Assembly: GCA_039090855.1 (NCBI GenBank)
Contig: CM076999.1
Coordinates: 117,551,072-117,615,071 of the forward strand
Reading direction: 5' to 3'
Length of the DNA: 64,000 bases
Source of the DNA: Macrothele yani
Lineage: Eukaryota > Arthropoda > Arachnida > Araneae > Macrothelidae
Shown piece after piece: positions 10,717 to 21,170 of the stretch. The notes below the pieces were generated by a model. That model did no database searches, was not told the DNA's origin, and was given only the letters and a program-made list of their open reading frames with translations. The first letter of the stretch is position 1. Every line of letters starts with the position of its first letter. The translations under genes were made by a program, and so were the position numbers.

Positions 10717-11679
10717 GGAATTAAAGTTTTTGCTGCTGAAATTTTGAGGCAGTGAAAATAAAAGCTTGAATTTAGCAATATAAATATGTCAATTTTTCTT
10801 GTTGTTGTACCTTAACGCTCACTAGAAGTAGGTGACCTCCAGCTGAACTGTGACACTTTTCTTTTCAACTAATCATGTCGTTGCATTACTCTTGACTGCC
10901 ATCCGGCCCACCTGAGGCAGCGTTTCTGTAGCAAAATTGTTTGTCATCAATTTTTGACCTGTTGGACTTTGCTTAGGACTGAGTGGGATTAGTATTGTTA
11001 AAAGGTTCCATTGTTCAAAGGTTATCATTAATATTATCCCACTGAAGCTGTTATGGACTTACCAGAGAACTTGCCATTGTTAGGAGGTATTTCTTAATGG
11101 AGATTTCACTGTATGATAAAAGTATGGAATGTGTAGATACTTTTTACACCCACAGTATACTTCAGTAGTTAACAGTTTCCTTTGTGCATATTTGTTTTCC
11201 TTTGCAAATTATGTCTTGTACTTTTGTCATTTCCCCAGACTGATCTCATGAATGTGCCTTTGTTGTTATTATTCTTAACATTTTTGTGCTCCTTTGTTTT
11301 CTACTTCCAGGGACAGTTTCCAGTCTATGTGGTTCATTGGGTTGCAGTTTGCAAAAACGGAAAATGTCAATGTTGATTTAACATTAGATATACAGAGTTT
11401 CACAAATACAGGTTGGTCATTAGCATAGTTATATATGTATATATATATAATGTGTCTGTGTGCAAAACCATCATAACAGAAAAGACGAGGAACCACTATA
11501 AAAAAACAAACCCAGAATATCACAAAAAAATAAATATTAGAACATTAGAGATTCCAAAAAAGGTACAAAATATGTATGTTGTGATGGAATTTGCAACAAA
11601 GAAATTGATAAATTCTTACTTTAGCTTGCTGCACAAATTACATTGTTAGATAAAATTTAATTTCGCTTAAAATCAGTAA
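10717..11679. other. No supported feature
   Basis: AT-rich sequence with short TA tracts near 11430-11450. No coding or structural signal was noticed. Confidence 0.4.
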
Positions 11680-12053
11680 TCAAAAGTAGCATTGCTAGTG
11701 TAGCACACTACTTTTATAGTAGCATGACATGTAGCATCGCTACAAATAAAAAAAATGTAAAGTAGCTTGTATTGCAAAATACACTACAAATTGTTCTACT
11801 TTTGAAAAAGGGATGAGAAAAATGTTCTTCAAATTGTGTAACGTTTCCTGAAGTGTTATTGGCTGTGAAGGGATAATGAGTGAGATCTGCCGACATGTAC
11901 CAGACTCTCCTTACTTTCTTAAAACTGTCGGAACTGTTAACTGGGAATTCCGTCTGTCAGACTGCGAAAGCAGCATGCAAGAGATGATCACATTAGTGGT
12001 TTTATTAAGGACCATCAATTGCGAGATTTTATCCTCTTGATCAAACAGAAATT
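11680..12053. repeat. AGTAGC-rich repeat, left part
   Basis: Interspersed GTAGC/GCTAC words, such as AAAGTAGCATTGCTAGTGTA and ACATGTAGCATCGCTAC, run into CTACTTTT words. A matching region follows the RTE element at 15455-15575, so the RTE probably landed in one such repeat. Confidence 0.4.
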
Positions 12054-12079
12054 ATATATATATATATATATATATATAA
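12054..12079. repeat. (TA)n microsatellite at the RTE 5' side
   Basis: About eleven TA units directly precede the RTE element. A second TA tract (15257-15275) follows its 3' end, suggesting insertion within a TA microsatellite. Confidence 0.7.
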
Positions 12080-15000
12080 AGGGATGTAAGGTCAGGTGAT
12101 GCGTAACATCACAGCATCACCTTGACAAATGTCAACCCCGCCTTCTCGTGGTACATCCTGTTCCCACTAAAGGGGCTCTGACGACCGCCAATAGCAGTAT
12201 AACTATACCATCGGGATTTGAGGAAATGCTATCCCACACTCACCAACCTGCTTGGCCAGCGTGGTGAGTTATGGCCAAACCCCTCCAAAATGACTCCACA
12301 ACTTAAATCTTGGCCCTCAGTCTCCGGCAGCTGGAATGTACCTGGCCAAGGCAGCGGCCAGTGCGACATGAAGGCAGAGGGTGCTAAGAATCCCCGGAGG
12401 ACCGGACTAGACTGCCATCTGATGCTGACCTTGGCTGCGTATAACGGACGCTCCCTATCTTCTGATTCAAGGCTTCTTGAATTGGAAGAGAAACTACAAA
12501 GGATCAAGTGGGACATCGTCGGGCTAATTGAGGTAAGGAGAAAAGGAGAAGATCTCATTGAACTGAAAAGTGGACATCTCTTCTACTATCGTGGGACTGA
12601 TACTGGCAGAACTAGTGGTGTTGGATTTATAATAAACAAGAAACTGAAGGATAAAGTTGTAGAAGTTGAAATTTCGTCTGTCAGAGCTGCACGACTCGTT
12701 ATCCAACTCTCGAGAAGATACCAGGCTCAGATTATTCAAACTTATGCGCCCACCACAAGTCATCCTGAAGAAGAAATTGAAGAATTTTATGAGGGAAATT
12801 TGTCATGTAAATAATAAAGGTAAGCAGCACTTGAAGATAATTATGGGAGATTTCAATGCAAAAATAGGGCAACGGCAACAGAATGAAACTTCAGTAGGTA
12901 AATTCGGTCACGGCAACAGAAACCAGCGTGGAAATACTCTCGTAGAGTTTGCAGAGGCAGAAGGGTTTTTCATCTTGAACTCCTTTTTCAAGAAAAAGCC
13001 ACACAGGAAATGGACATGGAGACATCCAAATGGGACGACAAGTGAAATTGATTTTATTATGTGTAACAAAAAATTCGTCATAGAAGACTGCAGTGTGCTA
13101 AACAAGTTCAACACAGGTAGTGACCATAGATTGGTGAGATGTAAGATGCACCTCAACACTAAACTCGAACATGGCAAGCTCATAAGACAAACAAAATGTA
13201 TTGACATAACCAACCTTAAAAAACACCATAATACCTTCAAGTTGGAACTGAAGAACAGATTCTCTGCTTTAGAAGGCCTAACATCGGAAGAAGTGGATAT
13301 TTCTGAAGTTAACAGAAAAGTAACCAAAGCTCTTATGGAAACAGCAACAAAATTAGCTGGGTCTAAGAACAAGTTGCATGTGAAAAAATTATCAGGAAAA
13401 ACCAAAATGTTGATGCAGAAAAGAAGAGATTTAAGGACAACTAAAGAAGATGCGACTTCCAAAGTGGAACATATAGAGCTATGCAAGACAGTACAAAAAA
13501 GTATCACTGAAGACGTAAGGAAATTCAACTGTGAACTAGTAAGGAAAGCAATTGAAAACAACCAAAGCCTAAAGATAGCAAAGGGACATCCCAGTAAGGG
13601 AAGAAAACAGATTATGGCACTGAGAAAAGAAGATGGTTCTGTAACAAGAAATAGAGGCGAAATTTTGACAAGAGTGAAAGATTTCTACTCCAAATTATAT
13701 GAAAGGGATGATACATATACTCCAGACATCATGAAAGGTACCAGTACCAGAGTTCTTCCAGTCCTTCCAGCAGAAGTTGCACATGCAATCAAGAACGAAG
13801 CGGGGGAAAGCTCCAGGAGAAGATGGAATTACTGTAGACATCATACAAGAAGCAAGTGGAGAAATCGAAACAGTACTCGCCCAAATTTTCACTCGATGCC
13901 TTAATGAAGGGAAGATTCCTGAGGATTGGAACAACACTACAATGATCCTGCTACATAAAAAAGGTGACATTGAGGATCTCAGGAACTACAGACCTATCAG
14001 CCTCCTATCAGTGGTTTATAAAATCTTCACTAAAGTTCTTTCACACCGCTTGAAGGTGACACTGGACATGGCTCAACCGAGAGAACAAGCTGGATTCAGG
14101 AGTGGCTACAGCACAATAGATCATATCCACGTACTGAGAGAACTAATTGAAAGAGCGAGGGAATATGAACTTCCATTGTGCATGGCTTTTATCGATTATG
14201 AAAAAGCCTTTGATTCGGTGAAACCATCAGCAGTTGCAATGGCTCTGAAATCCTGCGGTATTGAAGATGCATACATTAATATTATTAATAACATCTATGA
14301 AAATGCAAGTGCAAAGATTCGGCTTTTTGAAAATACAACACACATAAAAATTGGAAAAGGAGTGAGACAAGGTGACACCATATCTCCCAAGATCTTTAAT
14401 GCCACATTGGAAAATGTCTTTCAATCACTGAACTGGGAAAACAAAGGGATAAAGATTAATGGAGATTATCTTACCCACCTTCGTTTTGCTGATGAGTTAG
14501 TCATTTTTGCAACTACCCCATCAGAGCTGCAGAGTATGATCCAGGAACTTGCTGACAAGAGTAAAGAAGTGGGATTAAAAATTAACGTTCAGAAGACAAA
14601 AGTGATGTTCAATGCTTTTACAAGAAATGAAGATTTATCGATTGACGGAGAAAAGCTGGAAATAACAGACACGTACGTTTATCTTGGACAGTAGATATCA
14701 AGTGAGGGTCACATTGATGAAGAAATTAATTGGCGTACAAAACTTGCCTGAAGAGCTTTTGGAAGAAACAGCATAATTTTCAAGAGCAATATGCCATTAT
14801 GTCTTAAAAGAAAAGTGTTTGATCAATGCATCCTTCCAGTGCTTACGTATGGTGCAGAGACGTGGACCTTAACTAAAAGAGACATACAAAGGCTGCAGAC
14901 AACTCAAAGCAGCATGGAGAGGTGCGTGCTTGGTGTAACCAGGAGAGATAAGAAGAGGAACTCGTGGATCCGAAAAATGACAAGAGTGGAAGACATCATG

Positions 15001-15252
15001 ATCAGAGTTAAATCCCTGAAATGGCAATGGGCTGGACATACTGCCAGAAGGACAGACCATATATGGACAGCCGAAATTTTAGATTGGATTCCAAGGGACA
15101 GGAAAAGACCCAGAAGAAGACCACGTGGAAGATGAAATTCGAAAGTATGCGGAAGTGACGTGGAGGAGACGGGCACAAGACAGACCGTTGTGGAGGAAAC
15201 TTGGGGAGACCTTCATCCAGCAGTGGATTGATAATGGTTGACAATGATGATG
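12080..15252 (+). mobile_element. RTE-type non-LTR retrotransposon (LINE), about 3.2 kb
   Basis: One decayed open frame codes for an apurinic-type endonuclease followed by reverse transcriptase. The 3' end is CAGTGGATTGATAATGG followed by (GAT)n, the short microsatellite tail common in RTE elements. There is no poly(A) and there are no LTRs. The length fits a near-complete RTE. It copies itself by target-primed reverse transcription and could also have supplied the machinery for the SINEs, although the 3' ends here do not obviously match. Confidence 0.85.
12218..15240 (+). pseudogene. RTE endonuclease/reverse transcriptase, frameshifted
   Basis: The endonuclease comes first: VGLIEVRRKGEDLIELKSG at about 12517-12580, catalytic IIMGDFNAKIG near 12838, and the terminal SDHRLVRCKM motif near 13121. 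Reverse transcriptase follows: RNYRPISLLSVVYKIFTKVL, AFIDYEKAFDSV (first catalytic Asp), GVRQGDTISPKIFNA, and then FADELVIFA where active enzymes have FADD. The second catalytic Asp is therefore Glu. A C-terminal block (LTYGAETWTLTKRDIQRLQT, WQWAGHTARRTDHIW) ends near 15240. Frameshifts near 12.7-12.8 and 13.8 kb and stops near 14.69 and 14.75 kb make it non-functional. Confidence 0.85.
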
Positions 15253-15454
15253 ATGATTATATATATATATATATTATGCGCAGCTGGTTCGAGCTTGGAA
15301 TACATGCCACTGAATATGTTCAATGTGTTACATATGTTGCTCAGAGCTGAAGCAAATGCAAAAATTAATGGCTTGTGTAATTTACTTTAGTATTTAGCTC
15401 TGAGTGACACTGTAAGAATGAAGATATTAAGATCATCCTCCGAATTTGTATTAA

Positions 15455-15575
15455 TTTAAGTGTAAAGTAAAAAGTAGCTACTTTTCTTTAAAAAAATAGT
15501 GTAACTGTCTACTTTTCAGAAGGTAGTTGTAGCAGGCCACTTTTTCAAGAATGTAGTTGTAACAGTTTTAAATGT
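15455..15575. repeat. AGTAGC-rich repeat, right part
   Basis: AAAGTAGCTACTTTTC, GTCTACTTTTCAGAAGG, TAGTTGTAGCAGG and CACTTTTTCAAGAATGTAG resemble the sequence left of the RTE element. Together they suggest one repeat of about 0.5 kb split by the LINE. Confidence 0.4.
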
Positions 15576-16209
15576 CCAATCACAGCTTAAAATGCATGTT
15601 TTTGCCACCACTCCTTAGTTACTTTTTGCTGCGATGTCTGATTGCTGTGTTAATTATCATGAGGTATTAGCCATATATGAGAAGAATATGTCTTCCACTC
15701 TGAAATAAAATTAAATGAAAAAAAAAAAAAAAGAGTACTTGCATTGCTCACTCTGTGGTGAAAGCAGTTTTAAGAGGCATCAAAATGGTGCCAGTTCTGT
15801 TAGAGATAGATTAAGTACCAATTTTGAAATTTAATTTCACTTAGGGGGGGGAGAGGCAAAAATGCCTGTTCTATTAATTTACTTTGAAGAGATTTTTATG
15901 AATAGGTAAACATGCATATCATTAGGAAAAAATGCACTGGACCTCTCCCCATCCTCCAATCAACATCATTGAGAAACAAAATAAGAAAAATGTACTTTGT
16001 TAGGAAAATTCGAAATGTGGAAAACCATAAAACATTCTGATTTCCTTCCCTTCCTCTTAAAACCGTAACCTACAACTCAAATTACATTTTCTTTTTCCTT
16101 GAATTTCCTGAATTTAAAGCAAAAAGAAAGTGTTGTCTAAACAAATTATAAATAACATTTATTTTTTCTTAAATCTACAAAAAAAAAAAAGTGTTTTTAA
16201 ATCTGCTAC
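15576..16209. other. No supported feature
   Basis: Contains A-rich runs (15718-15733 and near 16180) and a G7 run near 15845. No coding signal was found. Confidence 0.4.
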
Positions 16210-16279
16210 AACACTGGTCATCAGTCAGGTGTAAAATCCCCTGTTATGAATCACCAATTTAACTTCACATAGATGTCGT

Positions 16280-17275
16280 CATCATCTGAGAAGGCTTGTA
16301 CGGAGAAACATTACTTCCTAAGTTCAGCAACTGACTGAAGCAATCGGTGAAGGCTGTTCTCGACCCACATCACAGCGACTGGTATATCTCAAGATGATTG
16401 ATATTGGCATTCACGTACCTATACAGAAACCACGGGTTTCTGTAAAGAAGCAAAACATTCATTTCACAGCCCCTGTGGTGCAGTGGTCTAAGCATTGATT
16501 TCTGATCACTCGTCTGAGATCGGTCGGATTCGAATCCCGGTGAGACGTGGATGTTGTGTTTGTCTTATGGCACTGGATCTCTCCCTTCCCAGGAACCAGT
16601 CACCCTAAATTAGGGATGGGTGACTGCTTATACCCTACTGAGTGGCTCGCTGTGTCACTAAACCCCCAAATAAACGAAGTTCATCTACAGTGGTGTCAAG
16701 AACACCGGGACTGGATAGTAGAAAACAGGAAAAGTTGCATGTTCCAATGAGTTGTATTACACCTTGTTCTGTATCAACAGTAGGCAGAGAGTTTTGCAGG
16801 TGCTCCATGAAGCATTGAACCCAGCTTACCTTATAAACCTAACTCAAGGTTCTGGGGGTGACGTCATGGTGTGGAGCATGTTCTGTTGGCGCGAAATGGG
16901 TCCCTTAATATTGCTGGAAGGTCAGATGTCCTCCAAGGATTATCTGAACATTGTTGCCAATCAAGTCCATCCTCCAACATTGACATTTATCCAACAGGTA
17001 ACTGCTGTTTCATAGACAACAATGCTACACTCTGGCAAGCATGACAGCAACTTCCACCCTCTTTCCTGGCCATCACAAAGCCTGGATCTGAACCCCTTGA
17101 GAATGTATGGGACATGTTATAAAAACAGATTTGGAAGCTAAGTCCTCTTCCATCAAACTTGAGCTGGTTGAAAGACTGTTTGGTGAATGCTTGGTGTGGT
17201 GTAGATGTACTCCCAACACCTTGTGGAATTTATGTCAAGCTGCATACATGTTGTAATTTGGGTTAAAGGATGTCC
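16280..17275 (+). pseudogene. Tc1 transposase, broken
   Basis: Recognisable blocks in order are VHLQWCQEHRDWIVENRKSC (the linker before the first catalytic Asp), GGDVMVWSMFCWREMGPLI (the core strand region), a short hydrophobic run to about 17010, SQSLDLNPLRMYGT (the SPDLNPIEHLWD motif holding the last catalytic residue, where the Glu region has decayed), and a terminal CPTRY-like end. The reading frame changes several times, and the SINE interrupts it just before VHLQW. Active Tc1 transposases have about 340 residues and cut and paste at TA. This copy is inactive. Confidence 0.75.
16465..16672 (+). mobile_element. tRNA-derived SINE, copy 3, inside Tc1
   Basis: Head CTGTGGTGCAGTGGTCTAAG, box B GGATTCGAATCCC, body GGCACTGGATCTCTCCC, CCTAAATTAGGGATGG and GACTGCTTATACCC, tail AAATAAACGAA. 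The sequence before it (TTCATTTCACAG) and after it (TTCATCTACAG) is an imperfect duplication of 11-12 bp. It divides the Tc1 transposase and so postdates that insertion. Confidence 0.85.
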
Positions 17276-17312
17276 AACCCGATATTAAATAAAAGTTTCA
17301 AATTCAGTGTCC

Positions 17313-17719
17313 GGTACGTTTACTTCTAGTACTTGCGATTCAACCGAAAACACAGTCTTCTTTTCCTGCGCAAAACCCATGTTTGTTTGTCAAGCAGTTC
17401 CTGTGCAGATACAGGGGGACTTTACACAACATGATTTAACACAAATTCCTTTTTTATGTGATTTGGGCAGTGTGGGAAGATCATGTAAGAAAAATCGGAG
17501 CACTATGCGGGTGACACACATCCCAACCATTCCATGTCGGACAGCAGTGTTCTTTCTGTGCTGCATGTTGTGTTTTCATATGTGTTTTCTTGTTTAACAT
17601 ATTTTTTGCTTTATACCAATTTACATTGTGTGTGCTGTTTTATAATTCTTTTGCTGTGAGTTTATTATGAGTGGCAAGGATTCTTAAGTCTCCAAGTAGT
17701 GCTTGTTCTGGTAGTAAAA
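17313..17719. other. No supported feature
   Basis: A 96-codon plus-strand frame (17307-17597) is cysteine-containing but has no recognised domain, and no neighbouring evidence supports it as a gene. Confidence 0.4.
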
Positions 17720-17873
17720 TATAGGGGATGATCAAGAAGTTTCTGTTCAAGGTTGCTGCAAGACTGCGTATGAAATAAATGTTGATGAAAGTCAGGCTAT
17801 ATTAAGGTGGTTAGTAATCGGTGAGGGTGACCGTCCAATTGTGGTGTGGTGCTGCGTTTGTTGAACATATCAT

Positions 17874-18900
17874 CAGACCTGCCAACTGCTCCTGATTATC
17901 CCCGGATGTATGTAGCCACTCCACGTAGTTTGGGGTTTTCTCCGGAAAAACTAAATTTTTATTTCATTACCCATTTTTCCTCAAACAAAAACTGTGGCCA
18001 GAAATATACTGCACTAAAAGTACAGATGGTGAAAAAATGTAATCTTTGTAGTGCATTTTAAAGATTTTTACTGTAATATTTATGTGCAAGTGTGATGCTG
18101 TGAACAGAAGCTACAGCAGGCCTAACACAATGCTGCAGCGACGACAACTGATCAAGCGTTGCTCCGTTGAAATGGAGGTTTGTTGTGGCGGCCAATTCAT
18201 GGGCAGAAGAGTACAGGTGGAACCAGTTACGATGTTGCCAGGAGAGCAATCCATTTTGTAGTGCTACGCTACAGAATATAAAACTTGTTTTCTTTTTCTG
18301 ATACAGAAAAAGATTTGGTTGAAGAACAGTTTGCCAAATTCCAAAGTGATCCTCTGACAGAAGAAATCTTAACTGCCGACAGAGTTGACATAGCTTGGAA
18401 TTTAATATTGTACATTAAAGATCATAATGGGTCATTTAAGTACACTGTTTTACCAAAATTAATGGCCACAATTCTCCTTATACCTCACAGCAATGCCACA
18501 TGTGAACGAGTGTTTAGCATGGTTAAGAAGAATAACTGATTTTCGATCCAGTTTAACTGTTTCAACTTTGGAATCTTTAATAATTGAAAAATGCAAAGCT
18601 TGTGCTGATCAGGTTTGCTTTAATGCAGATCTATCTGCTACTGACTTACGCAAAGCAAAACAATCAACATATTTATCTTTGAAGTAAAGTAAGTTTGTTT
18701 CTTAATGTATTTTATTTTTTGTCCAAACACTTGAGCTTTTATATTTATTTGCAACCACATATTCTCAGATATGATGACTGTATTTACTAAGATAATAAGG
18801 GAAAATATGCATTTTATATATAAAAAAACTTTCTAATTTAAGGTGTTTTCAATGGTTGTTTATTGTAGTAGCTATCCTGAGAATGTCACATTTTAACTTT
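17874..18900 (+). mobile_element. hAT remnant nested in mariner
   Basis: Begins CAGACCTGCCAACT, close to the CAGAGGTGCCAAC end of the hAT element at 3032. It contains the C-terminal hAT transposase part at 18285-18687. The right end was not located. 18900 is a guess based on where mariner-type sequence resumes. Confidence 0.45.
18285..18687 (+). pseudogene. hAT transposase C-terminal dimerisation region
   Basis: The frame reads ...YTVLPKLMATILLIPHSNAT, CERVFSMVKKNN, then shifts to TDFRSSLTVSTLESLIIEK. The (P.SNA.CER.FS.....K...R..L....L..L...K) pattern is the hAT C-terminal dimerisation domain, which normally closes a 600-700 residue transposase. One frameshift falls at about 18530, in the middle of the motif. 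The N-terminal finger and catalytic core are absent here. A related middle fragment lies at 6187. Confidence 0.8.
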
Positions 18901-19089
18901 GGTAAGACCAATAATGTAGCACCATAGCAGCTTCGCGAGAAGGTGTGTGGAAGGTGATCATCATGTGCTCCTGATGAGCTTCATGAAATGTTTTCAGGTA
19001 TGTATCATACATATATTGATGGCATCGTCGTTACCGAGCACGTCTAAAGCAGACCAACAAGCTGTTTTCTGTTGCTGTCCGCCGAAGGA

Positions 19090-20015
19090 AAGAAACCTGT
19101 AGAAATTCATCTCAGAATGGTGGTGGTGTACAGTGATGGATGCTTGTCAAAGACCTCTGTTGTGGAATGGTGTCAAAAAATTCCATGAAGGCCCATGATT
19201 TGCAGCGGTCTGGGCGTCTGTCCACATAGAACATGCCCGATAACATCAAGAATGTGAAAGCCGCTGTTTTCCATGATCGGCAAGTAACCATTCATCATAT
19301 GGCCAGTGACTTCAACATGAGCTACAGGAGTGTTGAAAGCATCGTACCGAGTCTAGAGTACCATAAAGTGTGCTGTCAGTGGATTCCACGAGCCTGCAAT
19401 AGTGATCAGGAAACACATTGTATGGCAGTCTCTGTGCAACACTTGCTGCATTTCAACGCGGAGGGGCAACGCATTCTTGGAATGCATTGTGGCCAGCGAC
19501 GAAACCTGGTGCTTCCACTTCTAGCCGTAATGCAAGTGTGCAATAGTGGCATGGTCCGTCTTTTTCCTGTCCAAAGAAATTCCAGGGGCAAGCATCTGCT
19601 AGAAAAGTGATGGCGACAGTGTTCTTCGGCCACCAAGGCTCATTGCTGTTAGAGTTCAAGGAGCCAGGTGTCAGTATCAATGCAGCACAATATTGCAAGA
19701 CACTTGAGTGTTTGTTTCGTGACATTAAGAATTAACGTCCTGGCAACCTCAGCAATGGGGTAATCTTACTGCACGACAACGTGCGTCCTTGTGTTGCCTA
19801 CATTATAAAAGACACATTGCAAGCCCGTAAATGGCAGACCAGGGAGCACCCTCCTTACAGTCCAGATCCCTTCCCTTGCAATTTTCACATCTTCAGTCTG
19901 CTAAAAAAGACACTGAAAAGGCATAGGTTCCAGTTGGACGATCACGTGAAGCAGGCTGTATTGTATTTTTGTACGCAACAGACAGTGGGCTTCTCCCACA
20001 ACGGCATCTTCATTC
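19090..20015 (+). pseudogene. Mariner transposase, broken by stops and a PLE insertion
   Basis: The N-terminal helix-turn-helix has VVEWCKKFHEG, then DNIKNVKAAVFHDRQVTIHH and MASDFNMSYRSVESIV. The catalytic part includes a degraded middle, LLHDNVRPCVA split over frames near 19768-19797 (second Asp), and REHPPYSPDPFPCNFHIF (the third acidic residue of a DD34D-type active site). DDHVKQAVLYF closes the domain. Reading is interrupted several times. The C-terminal end is lost where the PLE tail begins. Confidence 0.75.
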
Positions 20016-20501
20016 TTATTAACTATATGTCAACAAAATAGTTTCCCTACTGTTTCGCACGTTACTAGAAATTCGAGCACAGGAAAAACGTCCATATAAT
20101 AAAAAAAATTTATTTCAACTTGTCACTAATATTCCTTTTTGATGTTCCTTATAATAGTTTAGAATTTTATTATGAAGATTACAAATTTATATGAAAAAAT
20201 GTTTTTATATGTGCAGTCATATGCATCATAAGTTGTCAAAGTCCTCCAATACGTAGAGACAATATGTATTAAATGATTAACATTACTCCAGTTTTTTAAC
20301 TCATGATTCACGAAATTAATACAATAGAAAAGAACTTTCGAACCTTTTGATTATGATGCGTTGAATCAGTAATAAGCCATCTTGTTATCGAAGAAGGCAC
20401 GATTTTTCTTTCCTGTGGTATCAGCTTCCAAGTTAAACTTCGATCTCATAATTTCTTATTATAGATGATGGTTGCATGCTTCATTTTCCGTGGCTCGATA
20501 T

Positions 20502-20547
20502 CCCAAACTAGTTTCAATTCCTTCTTTTTGGAATCATCTTCAGTGGG
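20502..20547 (-). ncRNA. Hammerhead-type ribozyme fold in PLE copy 1
   Basis: Read on the minus strand, CCCA precedes CTGAAGA (the CUGANGA core). A hairpin GATTCC...GGAATT (stem II) comes next, followed by GAAAC, a minimal stem III with the cleavage triplet GTT, and TGGG, which pairs with CCCA (stem I). It lies downstream of the endonuclease frame, at the same place as in copies 2 and 3. Hammerhead motifs are known in canonical PLEs. Confidence 0.65.
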
Positions 20548-20699
20548 TATTATGATCTACTTCTCATACACGTTGTATTTCGGCTACTCACATCGATTTT
20601 ACTGGCGGCGTCCGACTTTTCACGGCAGTTGTACTCTTGCGCATGCTATTTTTGGTATTAATGCTCATTCTTAGTCGTGTTTTGATATAATTGGATGAT

Positions 20700-21035
20700 A
20701 TGAATTCCGATTCTAAATTAATTGGTGTTGCCATTCGTTTGTTGAAAATAATTAATAAGGTCTTTTATTATATTTTTTATCATTTTCTTTTTCGATAAAA
20801 TATTTCCAAGCGTACGGTAGACTCATTGGATCATTATTATTACAATTTATTTCTTTAGTTTTTTCAATCATTACTGCTTCTGAGGTTAATATTTGATTTT
20901 TAGTTTTATGTGAGGTTATTAATTTTGCATCATACCAATCAGGATAAGCTTCATTTTCAATACAATGATTTATTAATGATGTTTTGTTTTCTTTTTTATT
21001 CCAGTTCGATATATGTTCTTTTAATCTTCATTCTT
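20700..21035 (-). pseudogene. GIY-YIG endonuclease part of PLE copy 1
   Basis: Minus-strand translation gives EEHISNW(N)KKEN, then SLINHCIENE, and EAVMIEKTKEINCNNNDP, closely parallel to the intact frame at 24841-25527. The catalytic YIGST core lies beyond the 5' truncation. Only the C-terminal half of the endonuclease is present, so it is inactive. Confidence 0.7.
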
Positions 21036-21170
21036 GTTCGTCAGTGGGACAGTTGTCTTAATGCCTTGCTGCATTTCACACTTGCTGCAAAGTACCAAAG
21101 TACTTTTAAATACCTGTAACCTATATGAATTTACCGACTACGAATGGAAACTTTTTGATCATGCCTTATA

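Larger units (their letters stand above)
16210..17312 (+). mobile_element. Tc1-like DNA transposon, decayed, split by a SINE
   Basis: Transposase fragments on the plus strand run from about 16280 to 17275. Candidate ends are the ACACTGG at 16210 and the CAGTGTCCGGTA at 17301. They are only weakly complementary, so the boundaries are approximate. A SINE (16465-16672) lies inside the coding part. Confidence 0.6.
20016..21035 (-). mobile_element. 5'-truncated Penelope-like element (family A), copy 1
   Basis: On the minus strand the order is endonuclease C-terminal part (about 21035 to 20710), then a hammerhead-like fold (20547-20502), then the tail ending near 20016. The tail shares words such as ATATGTCAACAAA and GAGCAC(A/G)GGAAA with the inverted tails of the element at 24420-26040. 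It is truncated inside the endonuclease domain, and the host mariner resumes after 21035. PLEs move by reverse transcription and are frequently 5'-truncated. Confidence 0.75.
17722..21168 (+). mobile_element. Mariner element carrying a hAT fragment and a PLE
   Basis: The terminal inverted repeats are TAGGGGATGATCAAGAAG at the left and the complement of TAAGGCATGATCAAAAAG at the right, each flanked by TA as mariner insertions are. The total of 3.4 kb is far above the usual 1.3 kb because of two insertions: a hAT remnant (about 17874 to 18900) and a minus-strand PLE (about 20016 to 21035). The remaining pieces make up a normal mariner. Confidence 0.75.

Noticed and set aside
17307..17597. Cys-containing 96-codon open frame
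   Set aside because: Starts inside the Tc1 right end and shows no family pattern.
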